From: Planctomycetota bacterium
GTDB taxonomy: Bacteria; Planctomycetota; Planctomycetia; Pirellulales; Pirellulaceae
Assembly: GCA_014381825.1 (NCBI GenBank)
Contig: JACNKX010000094.1
Span: 1-64,000 of the forward strand
Direction: 5' to 3'
Length of the DNA stretch: 64,000 nucleotides
Part shown: positions 53,645 through 61,024 of the stretch, in pieces
How positions within the stretch are numbered: the stretch's first letter is position 1
Layout: the number at the start of each line of letters is the position of its first letter
The notes under the pieces: model-generated
What the model saw: the letters and a program-made list of their open reading frames with translations, nothing else
What the model was told of the DNA's origin: nothing
Databases searched by the model: none
Position numbers and translations under genes: made by a program

Positions 53645-55831
53645 ATGACGATGCACTTTCTGGAAACGGCCTGTTCTAATGCGATCGCCGCGACGTTGCT
53701 CGCGATCGTTGCGTTCATGGCAACTAGGATGCATGCAAAGGAACCGCTGGTTCATAGCCTGTGGGTGCTTGTCCTCGTCAAGTTGATGACTCCAGCATTG
53801 TTTGCGGTCCCGATATCCTGGCCGGTGCATTCGGTCGAATCAGATGTTGTTTCTAGCGGATCGAGTTCACCAACAACTGCCCACATGTCGTCATCGATCC
53901 CAACGGATGTAGGAAGGGACGCAAACGAGAACAGTGCGACGAACACATTGGTGTCGTCAGAGCAACCTGCTCGAAGCGGTTCCGCGATAACTTCCATCCG
54001 ATGGTCTGACGTTGTAACAGTCATCTGGTTATTCGGCAGTGTGTTTTGCCTTTTGATCATTGCCGTGCGCGCCCTGCGGTTTCAACGCGTGTTGGCGCAT
54101 ACCGAACTTGCCCCGCGAGTTCTTCGCGATAGAACACGGATGTTGTCTCAGCAGATCGGCCTGCGTCGATCACCGTGCGTCCGCATAACCGCCGGAGTCG
54201 TGTCTCCGCTGGTTTGGTGTCCGTTACCTTTCACCCAACCAACGATCGTCCTGCCATGCCGGCTCTTGGCGGATCTGACTGACGATGAACAAGCGACATT
54301 GCTGCTACACGAGCTAGCTCACCTGCGGCGACGCGATCACTGGGTGCGTTGGCTTGAAGTGGCCACAGCCGCGTGTTTTTGGTGGCATCCTGTTGCGTGG
54401 ATTGCACGCCGTGAGTTGCAGCGAACGGGCGACCTTTGCTGTGACGGTTGGGTGCTGTCTTGTGTCCCGGAGCATGCACGTCATTATGCGAATACACTAG
54501 TGCAAACAATCGATTTCCTAGCGGAGGCTAAGCCAGTGTTGCCTCCGCTGGCCAGTGCGTTTGGGCAAGCCGAGTTTCTTGAGCGGAGAATTCAAATGAT
54601 CTTGCGTCGTAAGTTGAATAGAGAACTTTCTTGGCCCGCACGGGTTGCTGTCCTGGTGGCCGCCGCCGTATTGCCAGTGTCATCTCGGCTTGTTGCCGAG
54701 CAAGACGCTGCTCCGAAAGCGCCGCCTGCGGCGGCTGATGGAGATTCGACAGAAGCTGCGCCGAGTGCAACGCCAAGCGATTCAGCTGCAGAAGATTTGA
54801 AGAAAGACCTTCCCAAGTCAGGGGTTATGGAGATTGTAATTCAGACCGACGGAAAGCCGATCATTACGAAGAGCCTGTCGCGAGCGGTCGCAAAGCTAGA
54901 GGCGATTCGCAAGGTCGAGGCTCGCCGCGCGGATTCAGGTTCGCGTTTGTTAGTAGCGATTAACGTGAACAACACCACGCGCGAGTTCACCGACTCGGCG
55001 GAGGCGCTGCGAGTTGTCAAAGGCGTTTCGGCAGTGATCGATGTTGTCAAGAAGGCGAAGATTCAACTTGGCGAACTCGGGAGACTTGACGTCGCCCCGA
55101 ATCAATCACAGCAATCGCAAGGGCCAGATGCGAAGCCAACTGAACGAAGGCAACAGTATCGTCCCACGAACGCGAAAGACGGCGCCGACGGCTTTGGCAT
55201 TGGGGGTGGGCTCGGTGGCCAAGGAGGTGGTGGCTATGGCCCTGCGACGCAGCAGAAGTTTCTGGCAGCCGCTGCCTCGCGCCCACGTAGTCCAGAGGCG
55301 CGGAAAGCGCGGATCGAGTTGTTGCGTCAGCAACTGAGTAAGTTGCTGACGCCGGTGCAGCAGTCGGGATCATCTTCATCGTCGGTCGTGAGCAAACCCG
55401 CGCCGAAAGAATACAAACTGGGCAAGGCGACTTTGTTTTCTCGCATGGTTCATCGAGATTACCAAAAGGCGACTTTTAGTTTCGAGTTCGAGCTTCGTGA
55501 TGATCCAACCTATAAATATGCCAACGATTGGGACTTGCAATATGGCAATGGCGGTGATCACTTCCATGTGACGATGGTCTCGGATGATCGCAGCCGCATC
55601 GTCGATCTCGGCAAGATAGATTGGGGGCAGCTGGATACGACGCGTTTGGCGAAGTTGCCGCCCAACCCACAGCCGCGACGCGAGTTCGTCCCATCCTCGG
55701 AAGGGCATATCTACTTGGTTCACACCGTCGATCGAAACAGTGACCTCTACGCGTTATTCCGCGTCGAAGCGATTCAACGGCAACAAGGAACCTGTGATAT
55801 TACTTGGCGACTTGTTGATGCCCCGCAGTGA
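53645..55831 (+). CDS. BlaR1-type M56 metalloprotease with unknown sensor
   Basis: A 728-residue membrane protease. Helices lie at about 12-28, 35-57 and 122-142; the zinc motif HELAH is at 222-226 (LLLHELAHLRRRDHW), with RRELQRTGDLCCD after it, and a fourth helix is near 331-350 (WPARVAVLVAAAVLPVSS). In BlaR1 the outer domain is a penicillin-binding sensor; here it is not. The outer region has an alpha/beta unit (MEIVIQTDGKPIITKSLSRA, about 395-480), a Gly-rich stretch (GGGLGGQGGGGYG) and a C-terminal domain with Tyr/Asp-rich strands. The signal is therefore unlikely to be a beta-lactam bound by a PBP module. Its 3' end overlaps the SRPBCC gene by 32 bases. Confidence 0.85.
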   Translation: MTMHFLETACSNAIAATLLAIVAFMATRMHAKEPLVHSLWVLVLVKLMTPALFAVPISWPVHSVESDVVSSGSSSPTTAHMSSSIPTDVGRDANENSATNTLVSSEQPARSGSAITSIRWSDVVTVIWLFGSVFCLLIIAVRALRFQRVLAHTELAPRVLRDRTRMLSQQIGLRRSPCVRITAGVVSPLVWCPLPFTQPTIVLPCRLLADLTDDEQATLLLHELAHLRRRDHWVRWLEVATAACFWWHPVAWIARRELQRTGDLCCDGWVLSCVPEHARHYANTLVQTIDFLAEAKPVLPPLASAFGQAEFLERRIQMILRRKLNRELSWPARVAVLVAAAVLPVSSRLVAEQDAAPKAPPAAADGDSTEAAPSATPSDSAAEDLKKDLPKSGVMEIVIQTDGKPIITKSLSRAVAKLEAIRKVEARRADSGSRLLVAINVNNTTREFTDSAEALRVVKGVSAVIDVVKKAKIQLGELGRLDVAPNQSQQSQGPDAKPTERRQQYRPTNAKDGADGFGIGGGLGGQGGGGYGPATQQKFLAAAASRPRSPEARKARIELLRQQLSKLLTPVQQSGSSSSSVVSKPAPKEYKLGKATLFSRMVHRDYQKATFSFEFELRDDPTYKYANDWDLQYGNGGDHFHVTMVSDDRSRIVDLGKIDWGQLDTTRLAKLPPNPQPRREFVPSSEGHIYLVHTVDRNSDLYALFRVEAIQRQQGTCDITWRLVDAPQ

Positions 55832-56273
55832 TCTCGCAGTACTGTTTGAGGTTGTTCAACTCATTGTCCTGCGCGTCGCAATTTGCCTTGTTCATCATCC
55901 ATCCGAACAGAAGGAAGAACAACTTCATGAAACCCTTGCCCGTTACGTTGGAGAACTGAGTCGCCTTGGTGCGACCTCCCAGATCCTCGAACGCGTAGGC
56001 CACTTGGATATCGAACATTTGCCCGATCATTTCAATTGCGATCGAGTGGGGTGGATCGTACGCGGTGATGACGCCCTGAAACTCCATTCGCTTCCCGTGA
56101 TCTTCCGTGACCGTTCGAAACGTGGTCCCGACGCCCTCCGGCTTCTCGTCGATCACTTCGTCTTCGACCACGACGATACTCCACTCGGCGACATCCTCGT
56201 GGGTCAGCCGGAAGACTTCATCGATCGGCCGATCGATTTCGATACTAGCTTCGCTTTGCATGCCGGGCTCCAA
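55800..56273 (-). CDS. SRPBCC-family protein
   Basis: A 157-residue START/polyketide-cyclase-like protein with a hydrophobic ligand pocket. The entry strand SEASIEIDRPIDEVFRLTHE is typical, followed by VGTTFRTVTEDHGKRMEFQG, ITAYDPPHSIAIEMIG and the long C-terminal helix region. Such proteins bind lipids or small molecules or act as cyclases; no specific ligand is visible. It follows the duplicated-domain protein by eight bases, and its last 32 bases overlap the convergent M56 gene. Confidence 0.82.
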   Translation of the reverse strand: MEPGMQSEASIEIDRPIDEVFRLTHEDVAEWSIVVVEDEVIDEKPEGVGTTFRTVTEDHGKRMEFQGVITAYDPPHSIAIEMIGQMFDIQVAYAFEDLGGRTKATQFSNVTGKGFMKLFFLLFGWMMNKANCDAQDNELNNLKQYCEITAGHQQVAK

Positions 56274-56281
56274 TGGCTCTT

Positions 56282-56944
56282 TTACTCTTCGCGAACGAGA
56301 TACTTATTCAACAACGTATCCAGTGGAAAGCAATGTTTTGCCGCGCGTTGATCTGGTTCGACCGTAGGATCTAACGCGACAGCTTCAATTTGCTTCGTTA
56401 AGGCTGAGAGGAAAGCTCGCGTTTCGTCGAGATTAGTCAGCATACACAGTTCGCCCAATTCGTCAGCAGCCAGGAGGTAGTCGTTTGCCTTTTCCTCGCT
56501 CGAGAATAGGCCGAGTACCCTCAGCCGTTCACCGCTGCTGTCGGCACCGTCGATCGAAACGAAGCCCGACTCTTGAGCGATGGCGTAGACGGGATAGTTC
56601 CAAGGCGAGTAGTCCGCAGTTAGATGCTCTGTTAACAACTCGCTTACGGCAAGTTGCCAGCGAGCATCAATCTTGTCCCCCAGCGGGGAGGGATCAAACG
56701 CCACATCAGTTACCGGCGCACGTAGGCTTCGCAGCAGCCAACTGAATTCGCGGTCGTTAAAGAGCATGCGAGGGGTATCCTCGATGCCAAACTCCGACAT
56801 GAATTGGACTGCAACTTCTGACTGGGTATAAACGACCAACATCTGAGTTGGCACGTTCTCAGATTCCGCAGTCGGATCGACCATCGACACGTATCCGCCA
56901 CCGTGAGGGATCAGGTAGATCGGATACTCCCAGTAACGGCTCAT
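56282..56944 (-). CDS. Duplicated-domain protein of unknown function
   Basis: A 220-residue protein made of two related halves of about 100 residues. Compare YWEYPIYLIPHGGGYVSMVD with WNYPVYAIAQESGFVSIDGA, and the ends FSWLLRSLRAPVTDVAFDPS with TRAFLSALTKQIEAVALDPT. No signal peptide or membrane helix is present. The pattern of a beta-rich start and helical end slightly recalls SseB-type domains, but this is weak. It is probably cotranscribed with the SRPBCC gene. Confidence 0.7.
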   Translation of the reverse strand: MSRYWEYPIYLIPHGGGYVSMVDPTAESENVPTQMLVVYTQSEVAVQFMSEFGIEDTPRMLFNDREFSWLLRSLRAPVTDVAFDPSPLGDKIDARWQLAVSELLTEHLTADYSPWNYPVYAIAQESGFVSIDGADSSGERLRVLGLFSSEEKANDYLLAADELGELCMLTNLDETRAFLSALTKQIEAVALDPTVEPDQRAAKHCFPLDTLLNKYLVREE

Positions 56945-56999
56945 TGTCTTTATTGAGTTCCCTTTAGGCTGGTCTGTAGTCCGGCCTACTTGCTAGAAT

Positions 57000-58490
57000 C
57001 TACCGAGGTCCCGGGGCATTGATCTTTACAGCGCCTCGATCTTCGCCTGGGGTCGTGTCGCGATACTCGGCTTCCTTCTTCGCGATTCGGTCACCGGTCT
57101 CGCGATGGAACGAGTCTCGCGAAATGTTTTTCGGCACGCTGTCGCCGGTTTCTTCTACCCACTGTGCCAGCAATTTGCTCAACTGTTGTTTCGTGTCGGC
57201 AAAGGCGGGATCGGCGGCGAGGTTGGTCAGTTGGTGCGGGTCCTCGCGGTACTCATACAGCTCTTCCGCAGGTCGCGGGGACAGGAAGACGTCGGCTTGA
57301 GCGGCGCTCAGCTTCTTGCTGTCCCGTAGCGTCAGCAGCTGCTGATGCGAGATCGATCGAACAGAATCTGCCGGCCCCTGCCAGGATTGATAGGGACGGT
57401 TGTTGCGGATGTAGAGAAATCCATCGGCTCGAACGCTGCGGCCATGAGCTTCATAGTCATGCCAGTTGTGCTCCGAAAATGCGTAACGTCGCACTTGGGT
57501 GGAGGGGTCACTCAAGATTGGCTTAAGGCTGACGCCTTGCATCGTCTCCGCAGACGCCACGCCAGCGACGTCGAGGATTGTCGGAGCGAGATCGATGGCA
57601 CTGACCAGACTCTTGGTCGCGACACGCTTCTTTGTCATTGCGCTCGGCCAATGAGCAACGAGCGCCGTCTTCATCCCGGAATCGTGCAAACGAGTCTTAG
57701 CGCGAGGAAATGGTCGACCGTTGTCGGCGAGCACAAAGATCAACGTGTTGTCGAGTTGTTCTTCTTCCTTGAGAGCTTGTACGACCTCGCCGATGTAGTG
57801 ATCGAAGCGTGTGACTTCGTTGTAGTACGAAGCAAGGTCGTCGCGCGTCCCCGCTTCATCCGCCAAAAACGGCGGAACGATCACGTCGTCGGGGTGATGC
57901 TTCGGACCGTACTTGTCCGCTTTCCAATCCTTGTCGGCGTCCCACGCTCGATGAGCGTCGTAAGCCGCGAACCAAAAGAAGAACGGCTTGTCCTTCGGGC
58001 GTTGTTTCACCGTTTGCACCCATTTCGCATGGCCGCCGCGATTGCCCGGCTCGTTTCCGCCATCGACCAGATCAAACGGTTTGTCCTTGCTATGCGAGCC
58101 GCCGGGTGTCGGCTTCATGTGGTGTTTGCCAACGATCGCCGTGTAGTAACCCGCTTCACGGAGCAGCGTCGGAAACCAAGGCAAATTGCCATCGATTGCG
58201 AGGTGCAACTCTGCCGCCTTGCCGTTGTTGTGCGGATAGCGGCCGGTAATGATGCTCGATCGACTCGGGCTGCAGCTGCTGGCGGTTAGATACGCCTCGT
58301 CGAATCGCGTGCCGTTCTTCGCCAATTGGTCGATGTTCGGCGTGCGAGCGGCTCCGTTTCCGTAACAGCCGTAATCGTTCCAGCTGACGTCATCCGCGAT
58401 GAACAGGATGACGTTCGGCTGGTCGACCGCTTTGGCCGTAGGAATCACGGTCAGTAGAGTGAGCAAACCCAGCAGGATATATCTCAACAT
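57000..58490 (-). CDS. Secreted Cys-type sulfatase
   Basis: A 496-residue type I sulfatase from ATG 58490, with signal peptide (LRYILLGLLTLLTVIPTAKA). Metal ligands are Asp33 and Asp34 in VILFIADDVSWNDYGCYG, and the formylglycine site is Cys73 in SSCSPSRSSIITGRYPHNNG, so it needs a formylglycine-generating enzyme. Other parts are IVGKHHMKPTPGG, FFWFAAYDAHRAW and FVLADNGRPFPRAKTRLHDSGMK. It resembles N-sulfoglucosamine sulfohydrolase-like enzymes acting on sulfated polysaccharides. Planctomycetes carry many; substrate unknown. Confidence 0.93.
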   Translation of the reverse strand: MLRYILLGLLTLLTVIPTAKAVDQPNVILFIADDVSWNDYGCYGNGAARTPNIDQLAKNGTRFDEAYLTASSCSPSRSSIITGRYPHNNGKAAELHLAIDGNLPWFPTLLREAGYYTAIVGKHHMKPTPGGSHSKDKPFDLVDGGNEPGNRGGHAKWVQTVKQRPKDKPFFFWFAAYDAHRAWDADKDWKADKYGPKHHPDDVIVPPFLADEAGTRDDLASYYNEVTRFDHYIGEVVQALKEEEQLDNTLIFVLADNGRPFPRAKTRLHDSGMKTALVAHWPSAMTKKRVATKSLVSAIDLAPTILDVAGVASAETMQGVSLKPILSDPSTQVRRYAFSEHNWHDYEAHGRSVRADGFLYIRNNRPYQSWQGPADSVRSISHQQLLTLRDSKKLSAAQADVFLSPRPAEELYEYREDPHQLTNLAADPAFADTKQQLSKLLAQWVEETGDSVPKNISRDSFHRETGDRIAKKEAEYRDTTPGEDRGAVKINAPGPR

Positions 58491-58669
58491 AAGGTACGTT
58501 CCACGGAATTGATGACTCGAAATGCTTACTGCAGAGCGTCCTAACAGCATACTTCAAGTCGAAGTGTGTGCCGATGAGGGCAGAAAAATGCTGGGTCTTT
58601 CGATCTTGCCCCAATTCTTGTTTATCGAGACAATTCCCGTCCTCGCTATATGACGGAAAGGGATTTACG

Positions 58670-59140
58670 GTGCAGCGACTCCATTTCGACGAACTACAAG
58701 CTGGTGACTGCTGGGAGAGCCAAGCTCGTACAATCACGGAAACCGATGTCGTTAACTTCGCTTGCCTGACCGGTGACTTTGATCCGATGCACGTCGATCA
58801 CGAATTCGCGGCAGAAACTCCGTTTGGCCGCCCGGTCGCTCACGGACTCCTTGGTCTCGCGTATCTCGCCGGACTCGGTACCAACGCGCCGAATGTTCAC
58901 ACAGTCGCTTTCCTCGGAATCAAGGACTGGAGTTTCAAAAGGCCTATCCTCGTCGGAGACACAGTACACGCGGTCACCACTGTCGTCGCAACGACCGCGT
59001 CCAACCGATGTCGAGGCCGCGTGACATGGCGACGCGAACTCGTTAATCAGGCGGGCGAGGTCGTTCAAAGTGGAATTTTTGAAACGGTAGTCGCAGTCTC
59101 CCAGACCCAATCGATACCGCTCGGGCGAGCGGCCGCCTGA
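58670..59140 (+). CDS. MaoC-like hot-dog dehydratase
   Basis: A 156-residue protein from GTG 58670, which has GGAAAGGG eight bases before; the ATG at 58568 would add 34 unrelated residues that overlap the region upstream of the sulfatase. The hot-dog helix and active site are in TGDFDPMHVDHEFAAETPFG and RPVAHGLLGLAYLAG (catalytic Asp and His of R-specific enoyl-CoA hydratases). It could hydrate enoyl-CoA in lipid or polyketide metabolism; the partner enzymes are not adjacent. Confidence 0.87.
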   Translation: MQRLHFDELQAGDCWESQARTITETDVVNFACLTGDFDPMHVDHEFAAETPFGRPVAHGLLGLAYLAGLGTNAPNVHTVAFLGIKDWSFKRPILVGDTVHAVTTVVATTASNRCRGRVTWRRELVNQAGEVVQSGIFETVVAVSQTQSIPLGRAAA

Positions 59141-59147
59141 TTCGTCT

Positions 59148-59492
59148 TCAACCCTTCACGCGATAGCCGAGCTCCACCAAAGCCTCGCGAATACGTTCGA
59201 CGTGCTTGCCTTGGATTTCGAGAGCGTCTTCTTTGATTGCGCCACCAGCTCCGCAAGCAGTCTTTAGCATACTAAGCAGTAAAGGCAAGTTGTTGCCCCT
59301 CGCGGGTAAGCCTCGCACAATGGTTACGACTTTCCCCTTCTTGCGTTTCTCGACGGCGAGCTTGGCTGTTTGCTTCTCTGGTGGAATTCGAGGTGTCGGC
59401 GCAGGTGGACACTGACACTCATGTTCTAGCTTGCCGCATCGTTCGCACTTCGGCGGCTGATAGAACTCGGTGCCGGCAAATAAGCGACCCAT
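59148..59492 (-). CDS. SUI1/eIF1-like (YciH) protein
   Basis: A 114-residue protein. The C-terminal 80 residues form an SUI1 domain (KGKVVTIVRGLPARGNNLPL, LLSMLKTACGAGGAIKEDAL, IQGKHVERIREALVELGYRV), as in eIF1 and bacterial YciH, which affects translation start fidelity. The N-terminal part has CERCGKLEHECQCPP, a possible zinc site present in some bacterial relatives. It sits 8 bases from the convergent MaoC gene. Confidence 0.9.
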   Translation of the reverse strand: MGRLFAGTEFYQPPKCERCGKLEHECQCPPAPTPRIPPEKQTAKLAVEKRKKGKVVTIVRGLPARGNNLPLLLSMLKTACGAGGAIKEDALEIQGKHVERIREALVELGYRVKG

Positions 59493-59504
59493 GATCCTCT
59501 TCCC

Positions 59505-59580
59505 GTAGGCCGGATCGAGCGCAGCGCTGCTCCGACACGACCAACAATGCCGGAGCAGCGCTGCGCTCGATCCGGCCTAC
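59505..59580. repeat. Perfect 30-base inverted repeat
   Basis: Left arm 59505-59534 and right arm 59551-59580 are perfect reverse complements (GTAGGCCGGATCGAGCGCAG... and its mirror), with a 16-base loop. It fills most of the gap between the oxidoreductase stop and the SUI1 start. The arm start resembles REP-type motifs (GTAGGCCGGAT). It could terminate or stabilise transcripts, but no T tract is seen. Confidence 0.95.
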
Positions 59581-59586
59581 CAAGAA

Positions 59587-60900
59587 TCAACCAACTCTGT
59601 TCGGCGTGCTCCAGTGATCGCGATACTGGCGCCTTACCAAAGCATTTGCGTCGTCGTTGTTTGTGATTTGTTCTTTCACTGGATCGAAGTGCAACACGCT
59701 ACCGACACGGGCCGCGATGTTCGCTAGATGCACGATGCCTGACGCGAGTTGGCCTGCCTTAACGTCCGCATTCAATTTCGTCTGCGTGCCACGAATACAA
59801 TCGAGGAAGTTGGCATGATGACGGGGCAGTTCGACGGGACCTGCATTCTCAGCCAGCAGCTTCATGCGTGGTCCGTACATTTTCCAGCCTTGCGTGTGTC
59901 CGAGAATCATTACGCCATTGGTACCGTAGAAGGCGCAGCCGTTCTCGTAGCCTTCCTGCACATACGGGGACCAAATGCGTTGCTCGAAGATTAACTGCTT
60001 CTTGCGACCTTGAGGATTGCCGTCGACTGGATACTCGAAGACCGCATACTGCGTGTCGGGGAATTGTTGATCATCATCGAAGAAGTATTTGCCGCCCATA
60101 CACGTCGCGCTCGACGGATGCGAGTCGACACCCAGTCCCCATAATGCCACATCAATGTCGTGGACTCCATCGTTACCCATGTCGCCACAACCGAAGTCGT
60201 ACCACCATCGCCAAACGCCGTGCAGTAAGTTTGACTGATAAGGAACTAGCGGCGCCGGGCCAACCCAGGAATCGAAGTCGAGGGTTGTGGGCGGATCACT
60301 CGGCTGCTGTTTGCCGATCGAGCCACGACGCTGGCTGTTCCAAGCCTTTGCGACCATGATCTCGCCGATCTCGCCAGCATGCAGTCGTTGCATTGCCTCT
60401 TCGATCACTCGCGTGCTGCGGCTTTGTGTGCCCACTTGCAGGCACCTGCCGTTTCGTGCGACCGCTTCCGACATCAAGCGACCTTCGCGAATGTTGTGGC
60501 AGCAAGGCTTCTCGACATAGACATGCTTGCCTGCATCCAGCGCCAGGATCGAAGCCGGCGCGTGCCAATGATCGGGAGTCGCGATGAAAACGGCATCGAC
60601 TTCCTTGTCATCAAACACCGTTCGCATGTCCTTGGCCTGCTCGGGGCTCTTCCCGCTCGACGATTTCACTAGCTCAGCCGCTTTCGCTCGTCGGTTGTCG
60701 TCGACGTCGCAAACGTATTTCACTCGTACGTCTTTGTTCGCGGAGAGCAATCGCGTATGTGCGGTCCCCATCCCGCCCGGCCCAATGACGCCAACGGTAA
60801 TCTGCTCGTTCGCAGCCGCCTTCGCGGTCTGGCTCGCCATTGACAGTGCGGCGGCTCCGATACCGGCGGTCTTTAGAAAGTCGCGTCGCTGGGTTGTCAT
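59587..60900 (-). CDS. Tat-exported Gfo/Idh/MocA oxidoreductase
   Basis: A 437-residue NAD(P)-dependent sugar oxidoreductase. The start MTTQRRDFLKTAGIGAAALS is a Tat signal, and the cofactor fold follows (VGVIGPGGMGTAHTRLLSAN). The conserved EKP is in HVYVEKPCCHNIREG, and AWNSQRRGSIG and DMGNDGVHDIDVALW belong to the catalytic domain. Such exported relatives are numerous in planctomycetes and may act on sugars or glycosides, with cofactor bound before export. It stands alone, with a long palindrome downstream. Confidence 0.92.
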   Translation of the reverse strand: MTTQRRDFLKTAGIGAAALSMASQTAKAAANEQITVGVIGPGGMGTAHTRLLSANKDVRVKYVCDVDDNRRAKAAELVKSSSGKSPEQAKDMRTVFDDKEVDAVFIATPDHWHAPASILALDAGKHVYVEKPCCHNIREGRLMSEAVARNGRCLQVGTQSRSTRVIEEAMQRLHAGEIGEIMVAKAWNSQRRGSIGKQQPSDPPTTLDFDSWVGPAPLVPYQSNLLHGVWRWWYDFGCGDMGNDGVHDIDVALWGLGVDSHPSSATCMGGKYFFDDDQQFPDTQYAVFEYPVDGNPQGRKKQLIFEQRIWSPYVQEGYENGCAFYGTNGVMILGHTQGWKMYGPRMKLLAENAGPVELPRHHANFLDCIRGTQTKLNADVKAGQLASGIVHLANIAARVGSVLHFDPVKEQITNNDDANALVRRQYRDHWSTPNRVG

Positions 60901-60925
60901 GGCTGGTTCCTTTCGGTTGTCGTCT

Positions 60926-60963
60926 TTCGCTCCGCGAAAGAAACGCTTCGTTCGCGGAGCGAA
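60926..60963. repeat. Nested inverted repeat before the DUF1549 gene
   Basis: TTCGCTCCGCGAA (60926-60938) and its reverse complement TTCGCGGAGCGAA (60951-60963); each arm is also a small hairpin by itself (TTCGC/GCGAA). It lies between the divergent oxidoreductase and DUF1549 genes, 26 bases before the oxidoreductase ATG. Confidence 0.9.
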
Positions 60964-61024
60964 CAGCGAATATTTTGCTGTTCGTCTTCAATTCGAGATG
61001 CCGTGATTGTATAAATGAATGTTG

